Source of the DNA: Perkinsus chesapeaki
Taxonomy: Eukaryota; Perkinsozoa; Perkinsida; Perkinsidae
Assembly (NCBI GenBank): GCA_013115145.1
Contig: JAAPAO010000476.1
Coordinates: forward strand, 1-28,312
Direction: 5' to 3'
Length of the DNA stretch: 28,312 nucleotides
This document shows, piece by piece, positions 18,353-28,239 of this stretch (its first letter is position 1; each line of letters begins with the position of its first letter). A program made the translations under genes and the position numbers. Under the pieces are notes generated by a model. That model did not search any database. It worked only from the letters and a program-made list of their open reading frames with translations, and was not told the DNA's origin.

Positions 18353-18607
18353 TCATCCAATGTTAATTAAACGTAATTCTTTGTATCTTGATAATGAAGC
18401 AGAGAGATGCACTTCCAGTGGGAAGTCCGTTTTACTGACCTTGTGTGATAAAGAGGGGGAGTGAAGTTGAAAAACAGAGTAGAAAATCCCTCCGGTCGAT
18501 TTTCCCGTTAATAACGACTTGACGAGGAGATTGCAGCCGAGATTCCAACACTGACCATTGACTCCAAACACAGGGCAGCTTTTCGTATGAGATTCAATAG
18601 GCGCACT
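18353..18607 (-). CDS. Possible C-terminal exon of an unidentified protein
   Basis: An 85-codon minus-strand frame after an acceptor-like TTGAG. It begins with a Cys-containing part (SCPVFGVNGQCWNLGC) and ends at 18353. Another open segment lies upstream on the same strand at about 18918-18700 (rich in Glu and Arg). No family recognised and no start codon assigned. Confidence 0.2.
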   Translation of the reverse strand, partial: SAPIESHTKSCPVFGVNGQCWNLGCNLLVKSLLTGKSTGGIFYSVFQLHSPSLSHKVSKTDFPLEVHLSASLSRYKELRLINIG

Positions 18608-19819
18608 CTCAACACTCTTTGAAGCATGTTAAACAGATGGTTGAAACGTGATGGTTAAGATTCACAGAAAACTTTAAAAACCCATGATAATATTATTGGT
18701 CAACAGTGGCTTATCACTCGTTGGATCGACTTGCTTTGCCATCTGGGGAATCTGAGTCTCTGATAGAATCCCAACTGTTCTTCATCGGTAAACCAGCTTA
18801 GCAGCTGAAGTGGAGCTCGAACCATGGAAGATACGATTATCTTGTCAGTGTGTTCTTCATCATGGTTGCTTTCCAGCACACCAAAAGTCTCGCGTTCGGT
18901 ATTCGATATCGGCCACAACTGCCAAATTTACGGAAAAGATTGTTTAACGATTTTTAATGAGCTCTACCCCTCCTCCGAAAAGTAACCTTCCCACGCCCGA
19001 CACCAAAGCCACCGATACTTCGCCATATCACAAAGTGCGTCGTATTCGACAGCGGAGCAGCAGGATTGATACTAGTAGTGATAGGAAAGGTTTCCAATTT
19101 CTGGAAAGGGATCACTTAACAACTGAGCAGGGCGCCCATGGGCCAATGGGTGAAAGAAAATCCCACATTTTTCCGCTTTGTGAAAAATCAGCAAGAAATT
19201 TAGGAGGAAGCAACCAGCAGGCGGGCTCGACAGTCGGCCATGCTGGAGTGAGTCACGTATGGAGAGTCGATTGTTGCTAGGTCGAATGCACTTGGAGTTT
19301 CTTTTGTATGGTGACATTTTTTAATATTAAAACTGCTATTATAGGGGAGCTTTTTAGAAGTCGACTAATCTCCGGTCATCAACCCGCTCTTTGGCCGTGA
19401 TAGTATCACGACCGTAAGCGTTACGGCGTAAGGCCGCCGCGATGAAAATGACGGTTCGCTGCTCATTGATCCTTCCTTTTCGAAATTGCTTCCTTTCCTC
19501 GTCAAGATACCAAGGCAACCATTTCTATTCCAAGACTTGTAAATTTTATGAAGTATACGACCCGAAAGTCGGAGGAAAATGCAGGCGCTCAATCTTTCAG
19601 CTTTTGAAAGCCGCTCTTTTCCACACGTTTTTTCGATTTTACTAAGAACAATCAGCTGGAGATTTCTTGTAGTAATGCAAGTTTTACGCCTCCGTGACTC
19701 TCGAAATTGGTAGGAATAATTCCACACTGCACACCAACGATGAAGAGAACGCATTATATCTTTGTCAGGATCTTCTTCTACTGGCAAGCTGCGGAAGCTC
19801 AGGGTAAACGCGGGCGGTT
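18608..19819. other. Unassigned stretch with competing open frames
   Basis: On the + strand, an ATG at 18957 opens a Pro/Ser/Arg-rich frame (MSSTPPPKSNLPTPD) that could be a cytosolic N terminus. A minus-strand frame of 197 codons covers 19365-19958. None shows domains. Short palindromes with a one-base or three-base centre occur at 19396-19410 and 19412-19426. Confidence 0.25.
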
Positions 19820-20230
19820 TTGTGGGGTGGAAATGCGCCGCTACTGAGAAAATCGAGAGAAACTGTGACTGGGGAAGTATACTCCATATCTGTTGACTCC
19901 TCCTCGTTGACTGGGGAGATTTTTCCGATCCATATTTCGGCATCATGGACCACACCACGGTATAGAATGCTTTGCTGGCAAGGGAAGGTGGACAGTTTCG
20001 ACAGGAGGGAGACAGCTGTGCACAAATTTATCTGACAGACGCTCGAGTCTGTTCCCGCGTCATCACGAGCATCACTTGGCTCAACCTACACCGGTGACCA
20101 TCCCACTAGTGCTACTTCATTCGGCCTGAGGGGACCGGTGGCATCTGAGACAATGACATTCAGCGAGCAACAGGGACAGAATATTGCACAATATGGAAAT
20201 GCGGGATATTGGTTGCAAATATGGTGATAC
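19820..20230 (+). CDS. Candidate upstream exons, possibly 5' part of the UNC93-like gene
   Basis: An open + frame (SRETVTGEVYSISVDSSSL onward) reaches a GTGGAC donor near 19987. In phase 0 across a roughly 54-nt intron it joins a Ser/Gly-rich frame starting TLESVPASSRASLGS after the ACAG acceptor near 20040, continuing to SETMTFSEQQGQ. The composition is that of a disordered cytosolic segment, which would suit the N terminus of the membrane protein downstream. The link to 21227 is not resolved and a separate gene is possible. Confidence 0.3.
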
Positions 20231-21226
20231 GGGTTTCAGGTTTTGGGGAATTTCTTGGAGGGGGTCGTAGAAAGATACGCGTTGTTGACTGCATGCTGGA
20301 GCTAACTTGGGTGAATTTTTGTCCCACAGCATTAGAAACGAGAGTGCGAAGGACATGGAAATACTTTTTAGTACTATTTTAGAACTAAGATCACTTTTTC
20401 ACAGTCATTTACATTACAGTTGACTTTTCACTGGTACATCACAAATAAAGAGAGACTCCTCACAGGGAGAAATAGTGACTAAAAAGTAGGCGTGATACTG
20501 GAAAGTAGTAGTCGCGGTACATTACGAAATTATACTTCCAGACCAATCACAGAGACGAATCTGCATGACGTTTCCTGAGTCTTCTCAGTTTGCTCGTGAG
20601 AAGAGTGTGTATCCCCTACATCGAAAATTCAGGGCTTAGGAATGCTACCTGAACCTCGCGACACCTCTGCAATCTGACACAAACCGTTTCGTGTTCAACC
20701 TCAGGAAAATACTACTGAAATTGTCAGGTTTTTTTTTTCGTGTTTACCGTTTGAAAGATTGACGTTTTGGTGATAGTCTTGTTGATTGTCGAAACTGTGG
20801 TGATGAAAGAATAGTGGAACAAATGTACAGTAATTAGTGATAATATTTCGTAAAACTGCTCAAAATGTCTCGTGTGAATACAGAAAATATTGATATTGAA
20901 TTGACTGTTAATTTCGTAGATTTCTTGACCTGGACGGGTCATATAACTTTGCTTTTTAGAAAATGTCATTTTTTTTAACTTTCCATTTTCAAAATGAAGG
21001 GACAATGAGGGGAAAATGGAGAATATTATATTATCATATTCTCGCTATGATAATGAACTCTTGGGAAGGCACATTTGAGAAGTCGGGAAGAGCCACTAGT
21101 TCATCATTTTTAAGGGATATATATCAATCATTGTGAATATTAATAATGTTAATATTAATCTAATATTTACTTATTTACCTACTTAGCACTTATGAGTATT
21201 ATTAGCATTTGTCAGTTACTTCACAG
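20231..21226. other. Unresolved 5' region of the UNC93-like gene
   Basis: The exon encoding the first half of transmembrane helix 1 must lie somewhere upstream of 21227, but I could not place it with consistent splice sites. The segment is AT-rich from 20720 on, with a long T run at 20730 and an 8-bp inverted repeat GAGAATAT/ATATTCTC near 21018-21043. Confidence 0.3.
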
Positions 21227-24200
21227 GCCTCTCCAACATGGTTCTGCAGGGAGGCTTCAAGGCAGCTGGTACCTTGGAGGCGACAATCAACGGGGATCTG
21301 GCATTCCTAGGCAACGCAATTCTGTAGGGCTTACCAGTTCCGACCCGACCTTGAGGAGATTCCATCAGATACGCGATTTTTGCGTGCGGCTGTCTTTTGA
21401 TGCCGCCGATGATACGCTGGTTTGAGTTGCGGTCTCAGATCAAATTTATTGCATTTGTGGGCGGTTTTGGATACACATTCTATTTGTAAACACAACGGCA
21501 AGCTGTACCATTCGTCTGTGTTCCCCGGACTGAACGGAAAGAAATAATATTCAATTTCATGGAAAAATTTTCCGTATCGTTCGCGACGGTTCGTTGCACC
21601 GGAGAGTTGGTAGCTTCGAGTTACTAGGCTGTGAATGTCGTCGTGAGGGGCCTGATTTAGGAAAGTACTGGTAAATCTTGAAAGTGTTCTCAGATCGAAA
21701 GATATCCGATTCTTATGGGAGCATCTGGCGATCCTTTATGACTCACCGTCAAACACTGGGATGGAAATTCGCCTTTATTTCTTATTTTTACCGGCATGAA
21801 TTTTTCATGGCGAGAGGGAATGGGGACAATTAGATTGTGTAAAATGACAAGATACTTTCACGAAGAATATCTTGGTGACTCGGCGAACACAATTGAGTAG
21901 CTTCGCATGGATTTTCATGGAAACATTCGGGCCTGTGGGGCAACAAGTCAAATTTGCGGGAAAAAATCTGAAATTTTGCTGTTTTTTATGCAGATATTGG
22001 GGAAAATTTAAATCTCGCTTTTTCTCAGCTTGCCTCGAATGCGAAGATATTTTCGAGGTCAAGGAATATTAAAGCGTTATCAGGTATGTTAATACTACAA
22101 CACCTTCAGAGGACCCAGGTGCAGCGAGTTGGGTTATCTATCTCATCGGCAGTACCATGGTGGGCCTTGGCGCGCCACTGGTTTGGATCCCCACGTTAGA
22201 GATGGTTGGACGATCAGCGTAATTTGCAGGGTTTCGGGTTTTGAAGCACGGACATGTGGTAGAGAGTTTGATAGCTTATTCGTTGCCAACGAATACAAAC
22301 CGAAGACAAACCAACGAATCGTTGGTTTGTCTTCGGTGCTGCTTGTGTTGATGGAGAGTGGTGCGGGTCTAGGTTTCGCTCAAGGAGACAGCTTTTGTGT
22401 CACCGTTTTGTTCTGGTAGATACTTCCACGTTCGAGACATGTCCCGGCCGACATCGCCAGCAGGTGGCGCAGAAGTAGCATTGTTCAACCGAACTAACGA
22501 AAATGGAGAGCGGCAGGAGGTGGGTAAATTAATGATTGAAAAAATCTTAATTTTCCGGATAATAAGGAAAATTATTTGAGTAGACGCGGATTGGTTCCCC
22601 AGGTTGGGAACGAGCGCAGTGGGCTACAGGCTGACCGTCGGAGGCACCAACGGGGATCTATCCTATCGTCCGCAGGAGGGGACTCACCAAACACTTCCTT
22701 TTACCGCCGTCTCGACAGGAACTTGTCGAGGTAACCCTTTCACCCAGGTTCGATCCCTGCACCCTTGTCAGATTTAATGGTATTTTCTTTGCAATATTCC
22801 AGCTACATGGGCTGGTTCTTTACCCTCTAGGCGTTATAGTCGCTAACAGCGATGACAGCACCGAGTGAGAACCCTTCTCTCGTTTGCGTATTGTTCCTCC
22901 AGTTGGCGGCAACCACTTTTCTGGACCGTCGCAATGTTGCCTCTGGCGGCCTCCTTCGTGTTCCTGATGATCCCGCCGATACCGAAGAGCGATTTGATTC
23001 CAGGCGAGTCCAAAAGGTCTCGGAATATTAATAAGTAAACTCTGCAGGCACGCCGCCTCCGGATGTCCGACTGTGGAAATCGATAAAGTTCATATTTGCC
23101 GAAAAGATATTTCGCAGACTTGCACCGTCGATAATCGTGAATGGAATGGTAGGTCGCCAGTTTTTAATTTGTTATTTATAAAGCAGGTGCTCGGTTTCCT
23201 TTTTGGTGACTTTGGCAAATTTTTCGTTTCGCCGACGCTGGGAGTGGACTCTGTTCTCATCGTCAACGCCTCTTTCTTTTGCGCGTGTGCTATTGCTACA
23301 GTTGCATGGGCCAAGTTGATCGTTTGGAATAAGATTTCGAGGCGAACGGTAAGTTTGGGATTGCAAGAAACATGGCGGGCTCGATATGATTGATTATCGG
23401 TATTGCGAGCTGCGGCATCGATCACCTGTAGGCACTTGTTCGTAAGGTCAAGGAAAATGCATTTTATTTTCGAGACTTGCTGCCTAGAATGTCGTAGACA
23501 TCTCGACGCCAGTATAACTTTTCATGCCTAATGATGGACTTCAAGTAAGCACTCTCATCATGCTCCGGCATACACGACATTTCTTCATCATATAACGATG
23601 TGGTTAATAAAAGTATAAGATCGTAAAAGTGGCATACTTTGACTATCTTCGTGCAGAATCTGTGATACTGCAGAGCAGATTTATTGGACGTTTTGAAAGG
23701 TCAAGGCTGTTCTGTCAGGTTATTTTAATTAGTATGGTGACACAATGTTGCTTCCTTGTCCTTCATATTACCCTTTATACAACCAAAACGGCCATCGGAA
23801 CTAACTACATCCAAGTAGGTCGAAAAATTTTTGGATTTTTTCCGAAGATTTTTCAGGATCCTAACGATCCTACATCGTGGAAGATGGTGGAGAAGCCTCA
23901 GGCATATCACTACACTATAATAATCTCATCTGTTATTTTGCTGGCAATAGGTGACAGCGCCTATGAGTCTCAACTCCCGGCTGCCGTGCAGAACGCTTAT
24001 CAGTCTACACCGTAAGGAAAAGGGGAGGATTAGAGACCGTAGGAATGCCTGGCGGGCGGGATATGCGAATTTTGTGTCCCCATGCTATTACCTACTGTGT
24101 AGCATACTTTTCAAATGAGCAAGCAAGGAGCGAGCGCCAAACAGTAGCTGTAGAGCTCGCTTTGGATCATAAGATATGCTTCATCGAGTTCTCGGGTATT

Positions 24201-26411
24201 AGTGGTACCAAGTGGTGGTGGCGTGGATACTGACGCTGATACTGCCAGTATCATACTGATGAGAGAACGACGAACTCCACCGTGTATTCGGTCTTCGACC
24301 CGAATCGACCCAGAGATCTCTGGGGTTTCTCAGCCTGCTCTTGGGATTCTCAAGAGTGGCGTCCTTCAGAGATGTTCCTTATGGACGCGGAAGAGCACTA
24401 TGCTCAGTGTCACTCTAGACACTCTTGGGGCTCTTTTTCTTCGGTCGCAACTTAGGCGAAGCCTGAGTAATTCTGGAGTCGAAAGAGTTCGCGGTTTCTG
24501 TTTTACCGTAAAACTTTTGCTGGAAGATGGCATCAAGTCTAATCCCGTGGGACGAGTTCTGCGCAGCAGAGTACTGCCAGTAGTCCGCCGGGTTCTCGTG
24601 GAAGGCATAGCGATGGAACCGCGGGTATCTTCTGTACCCTCAAGACCTTCTAATGCAATGCTTGCATGGCGGAACCAGCGGTTGGTACTTTCTTAGTAGC
24701 TTGGTAAGGAGTGTAACACCCAACTGTGCTGCTCTATTCTTCCTAAAGATAGGGTTTGGAGCTTGCCAAATGCGACTGGAAACCACTTGAGTTTCCTGAG
24801 ACGAGAGTTCTCCGTCATGTGAGATATATTCGCTGCTGTGAGCTCATTCACAATCCAGCACAATTGGATCAAGTCAATTGAACTTGTCCATGAGTCATCG
24901 ATGATGACACTATTGGTCTATAGTGTAGACGTATCTTTCTTGGTCACCATTGGTGACTCACCAATAATTGGTTGGTTCGCGCGGACATCAGACAAATGAC
25001 GATAATACGAACATGGAGTGGAATCCACTCAGTGGATGGCCGATTACTTGGTGGCGAATCACGAATGGTGATTCACAATGGTCGAGGCAGTTGGTTAGCT
25101 ATCATAACTAGTCATTCACCCGCTCTCTTCGATTTACAAACCGATCACTGATCGGATCGACGCCGATCATACGACGGTCGTATGATCGGCGATCAGGGCG
25201 ACATGGATTATAGCGGGGATTCTCCCGAGTTTCCATGGTCCCTTTTCTAGCACCTTTGATTCAAAGCTGTGAACCAGAGGCTTTGAACCCATTTGAGGGT
25301 AATCAGTGATAGTGGGGCGTCAATGAACAGTGATGAAGGGACGGCAGTTAACGTTTCCTCAGTGACCGTGTTCCTGATTGTCCTCTTTGGCTTCTACTAG
25401 GAGCCATCTGGTGAGCCATGCACATCCGTCAGAGTAAAAACAGCGAAATTCCTGAATTTACGCCTGCTTCCACGGTAATGGAATTGTGACAATTTGCATG
25501 GATCATGCGTCCAATTCAGATTATTCATCTCTGTCAGTTTGCACATCACAGCAAACGCTAATTACAAGGCCGCACAGTCCTGGGGTTTCCTCCTACAGTT
25601 CGCCATTGATGTCATTTTCGAGAAAGTTGGCGGAGTTAACCCTGTCGTGCCCGCGTCTATCGTTCTGGTAAACCTCTGATGTGCGTGAGTGTTCCCGTGA
25701 TTCTTGACTCTGAAATTCGTTTTCCTCCGACTGAAGTTCGTTTTCCGCCGACTACCAGGTTCTTAACGATATTCGGGCCTACGCATTTTGTCATCTGGAG
25801 AGATTAGTTTCTTTTAGAGCCGAACTGAATATCTGGGTTTGCCTTCGTGCGGTATACCGTAAGAAACTCCTCATTTGCGTGAACTACGACAAAATTCATA
25901 TGAATGAAACGGTTGATCGATTTGTCACTGGAGTAACTCGACATGCGGGAGCATAGTTATATTTATCAGAATCCCGTTCGACTTTTAGTATTATAGCAAC
26001 TTTCTGCCTTACAGTACTATCATCTTTGCTATAATTATTCAATCAATAATGATATCCTCGTTTTTTTCTTCCAACTTGTATCCCATTCCAGGCACTATTG
26101 CTTATTTCCTACATTCCCCTCCGGTCTAGTGAGGCACTATGTTGCGATATAACTTCTTTAACTAATATTCAACCCAGTGGTCGAAGGATCTCTGATCGCC
26201 GTAGAAGCAGTTCTTGCAGCATGCCGAGTGCGGTTGGCGATCGAAGGTCTTCGCTCGGCTCACTTGAGGTGATTGAAGAACCTCACTTGAGTGAAGGTAA
26301 ACTCTACCTGTGTTAAGTTTCTTTCGCATTTACTGTCCTTCAGAACACGACCGGTCTGCTGCTGGCACTGGGTCCATGGGGCGTCAGAGCAACGGAAGGC
26401 GCTCGAGGTGA
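21227..26411 (+). CDS. UNC93-like multi-pass membrane protein (MFS-related), 5' partial
   Basis: Fourteen phase-consistent exons: 21227-21323, 21369-21485, 22084-22194, 22420-22519, 22603-22730, 22772-22864, 22903-23003, 23048-23148, 23187-23348, 23674-23814, 23857-24011, 25538-25667, 26092-26296 and 26344-26411, about 568 aa. UNC93-type features in order: MVLQGGFKAAGTLE in helix 1, LLMPPMIRWFE then GGFGYTFYL, GSTMVGLGAPLVWIPTYF, FNGIFFAIFQLHGLVLYPLG, a helix ending LMIPPIP, the cytosolic loop VRLWKSIKFIF, then VLGFLFGDFGKFF, GRFERSR, AIGDSAYESQLP and ANYKAAQSWGFLLQF, a last helix (ALLLISYIPL) and a Ser/Arg-rich tail. UNC93 proteins are MFS-related; characterised members regulate or traffic other membrane proteins, and transport activity is not established. 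The protein between helices 4 and 5 carries a polar insertion of about 75 residues. The start and first helix are missing. Confidence 0.85.
21486..22083 (+). other. 598-nt intron of the UNC93-like gene
   Basis: GTAAAC donor, TTATCAG acceptor. No coding segment is required: joining the flanking exons gives YTFYLYVNTTTPSED in frame. It contains AT-rich sequence with short open frames on both strands that I do not support. Confidence 0.6.
22195..22419 (+). other. 225-nt intron with a 39-nt near-perfect palindrome
   Basis: Donor GTTAGA, acceptor TGGTAG, chosen because they restore VWIPTYFHVRDM in frame. Arms of 19 nt (22299-22317 and 22319-22337, starting ACCGAAGACAAACC) are perfectly complementary around a single A. 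Confidence 0.65.
22731..22771 (+). other. 41-nt UNC93-like intron made largely of a T-arm-like core
   Basis: GTAACCCTTTCACC, then CAGGTTCGATCCCTGCACCC, then TTGTCAG. The B-box-like core is in the same orientation as the gene, opposite to the ARL5 intron. The acceptor at 22771 is preferred over CAG at 22802 because it adds FNGIFFAIFQ, a conserved UNC93 helix, and avoids an in-frame TAG. Confidence 0.85.
23004..23047 (+). other. 44-nt GC-AG intron
   Basis: Donor CCAG-GCGAGT, acceptor CTGCAG. Only this GC donor restores the frame (SDLIPGTPPPDVRLWK). GT donors nearby leave the wrong phase. Confidence 0.7.
23815..23856 (+). other. 42-nt stop-free intron
   Basis: GTAGGTCG to TTTTTCAG, T-rich, a multiple of three and without a stop. 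If retained it would add 14 residues. Intron status is judged from its T-rich composition and good splice signals. Confidence 0.6.
24415..24833 (-). CDS. Possible opposite-strand gene inside the UNC93-like intron
   Basis: On the minus strand one frame runs from about 24833 to a TAG at 24415. It has a protein-like, basic and aromatic composition: QAPNPIFRKNRAAQLG, then LVPPCKHCIRRS, one in-frame TGA (24640-24642), then YRRYPRFHRYAFHENPADYW, ending KLRPKKKSPKSV. No start codon is in frame; AG dinucleotides near 24826-24833 could be splice acceptors for an upstream exon. The overall look (basic, CxxC) recalls organellar ribosomal proteins but I recognise no family. The TGA may mean a pseudogene, a sequence error or an unrecognised tiny intron. 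Confidence 0.35.
24894..25191. repeat. Cluster of short perfect inverted repeats
   Basis: Eight in 300 bp: 24894-24908, 24907-24926, 24949-24965 (ATTGGTGA-C-TCACCAAT), 24960-24972 (ACCAAT-A-ATTGGT), 25023-25037 (ATCCACT-C-AGTGGAT), 25056-25074, 25141-25155 (CCGATCA-C-TGATCGG) and 25161-25191 (15-bp arms around one G). Five have exactly one base at the centre. Confidence 0.75.
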
Positions 26412-26996
26412 GGAGTTGGTCGCTCAATTCAGCCGCATAGCTCGCGCTACGGTGCTTGGGGATTGCGAGAATGAAACGAATTTCTGTCATCTTTCAGCGT
26501 CCGTGTCCGAGAGATTGCGAAGAATTAAGATTTTCGCAGCGCACTTTCAGTCTCGCTTTGTTCACATGTTATGATTGCTGTTATTGTCCTTTGTAAAGCT
26601 TCAGCAGAACGACACCGCTGGACCGTTCTTTTTCGCGGAAATGTCATTTTTCCAGGATTTCTTACGTGACTTTTCGGCCGTGGACAAAACATTTCGTAGC
26701 CGAAGGCATATTCCAGTTGATGACAATTCGGGTTTCCAAAACCCGAAAACCCAAATTGCTAAATATTTCTTGAATAGTTTTTTTGCAGCGTCCCCTTCGT
26801 GAATTCGTCATCGTTCCTGGACAGCAGTCTGATCAACACACAGTACCGTTACGAGCTTGACCGCTGCGCCGCTTAATTCCTAATTTTCTAAGACTCCTCA
26901 TCTCTATTCTCCTTCACATGTTTCTTCCAGGAAGACTCTTTTGCGTTCTAGTTCGGTTGGGAATGTAAATCAGTTTTCGTAGTTGACCGGCGGAAA
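26412..26996. other. Intergenic stretch between the UNC93-like gene and the next gene
   Basis: Contains the 3' UTR of the UNC93-like gene and the promoter of the gene at 26997. An open + frame at 26575-26802 is T-rich and has no domain; I do not support it. Confidence 0.35.
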
Positions 26997-27204
26997 ATGT
27001 CAACTCTCAATCCGTTTTTTCGTGCAAGTCTGCCAACTTTTGCGCGAAAATTCGGTCAGAGATTTTGTGCGTCCGTAGCTGCTGCCGGTCGAGGGAATGA
27101 GTTCACGTTGCCCCAGATCCTGGGGACAGTGTAAGTGGTGGTCACAAATGCGTGGCTTTCTCGAATTGCCTTCCAGAAATTGTGTGACATTGAAAAATCT
27201 GAGG
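26997..27204 (+). CDS. First exons of a gene with a mitochondrial-type leader
   Basis: The ATG at 26997 opens MSTLNPFFRASLPTFARKFG, an Arg-rich amphipathic leader without acidic residues, as in mitochondrial presequences, followed by NEFTLPQILGT. Exon 1 ends at a strong GTAAGT donor (27131). A candidate exon 2 at 27177-27204 continues in phase, with a GTGAG donor after it. Later exons were not resolved within the window, so the product is unknown. Targeting is inferred from composition only. Confidence 0.45.
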
Positions 27205-27839
27205 GTGAGAATTTGCACTAGTGTAAGTAGGTGTTTTGGTGGCGCTTTCTGTCTCTCATTGGGAGATTTGACAACCTTATAGATTTTGCTGGTACAAGAT
27301 ACTGTCTCTCCGCTGTAGGGTTGAGCCTAATTGAGAGTGAGCGGACTCCAATTCGACCTGCCATCTACCTGTTCAGAGGAATTCTTCTTACGAAAAATCG
27401 ATATTGGTGAAGTCCTCGCAAAATTCCCCGCATTTGAGTGACTGACAAAAGAATTAGCAGGGCAGCTCGGGTAGCGTTAACTTTATTACTTCGCCCATGC
27501 TGGTCGAAAAACCGGCCTTAAGAGACTGTTTATCACCCCAACTCAACTCACAAAGAGCTACTACAGATTAGCAGTACTTGTTAGGTTAGCAGTCAGCTAG
27601 CTAATACTGCACAAGATACGGGGCAGTACAGGCTTTTCACTTGACTGCTCCACAGGTACCTGAATGATGCGATTTCAAGTAGGCATTTACCTGGTATAAA
27701 GGAATGGATTGAAGGCTCAGATTGTTTGAGAAATACGTAAGCAAAATACATTGAAATTGAGACGGACGAACAAGTAATTTAGATCTCCCCCGGGGGCGCT
27801 TTCATTGAAAAACCTTTGCCAAGGCAGTCTCGAAGAGTA
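27205..27839. other. Unassigned stretch, possible later exons
   Basis: A + frame near 27345-27410 reads ERTPIRPAIYLFRGILLT and might be an exon of the preceding gene, but no phase-consistent splice pair could be fixed. Otherwise nothing recognised. Confidence 0.2.
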
Positions 27840-27925
27840 CTACTTGACCTTAACGAGACGGCCACGGCTGTCATTGGCGCAAGAATGACCGACGACGACC
27901 TTCACAATGACAACAGGTTGCCCCT
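27840..27925 (-). CDS. Possible last exon of a minus-strand gene
   Basis: After an ATCAG acceptor at 27926-27930, a frame of 28 codons reads GQPVVIVKVVVGHSCANDS and ends RGRLVKVK before a TAG at 27840. It alternates Val with polar residues as in a beta strand. Upstream exons would lie toward or beyond the window end. No family recognised. Confidence 0.3.
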
Positions 27926-28239
27926 CTGATAGTTAATTTCTCCTTTGAAGACATTTGAAATATTCAGTGCTTCGCTCCGCTAGGTTTTATAGCTGGAAAG
28001 ATGAAATTTTACTGTCGGATATAAACGCAAAGTTAAAATGGAGAATTTTGGATCATTTTTATAATAAAGTCTTTCCTATCAGAGTAGCGTGTTCGTGCAG
28101 GTATGGCCATACATTGAATTTGCTGCAGATAAGAATGCCTAAAGATAAGGATGATGCTGGTGAGGGTGGAATGCGTCCATTTCAGCCATATTCCCAAATG
28201 GAACGGACAAGGCATTTATTGTTGGCGACCAACTTTCCG

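Larger units (their letters stand above)
24012..25537 (+). other. 1.5-kb intron of the UNC93-like gene
   Basis: Donor GTAAGG, acceptor CTGTCAG, joining AYQSTP to LHITANANYK in frame. It holds a coding-like stretch on the opposite strand (24415-24833) and a cluster of short perfect inverted repeats (24894-25191). Confidence 0.65.

Noticed and set aside
22803-22831. In-frame TAG or frameshift in the UNC93-like gene
   Set aside because: It arises only if the CAG at 22802 is used as acceptor. The acceptor at 22771 gives a longer exon with the conserved FNGIFFAIFQ helix and no frameshift.
24202-24696. 164-codon + strand open frame in the large UNC93-like intron
   Set aside because: It has no domain or splice partner, and the opposite strand shows a more protein-like frame over the same bases.
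26344-26576. Longer frame NTTGLLLALGPWGVRA after the last UNC93-like intron
   Set aside because: It is not in phase with the donor at 26297. The phase-consistent frame gives a short hydrophilic tail ending at 26411.
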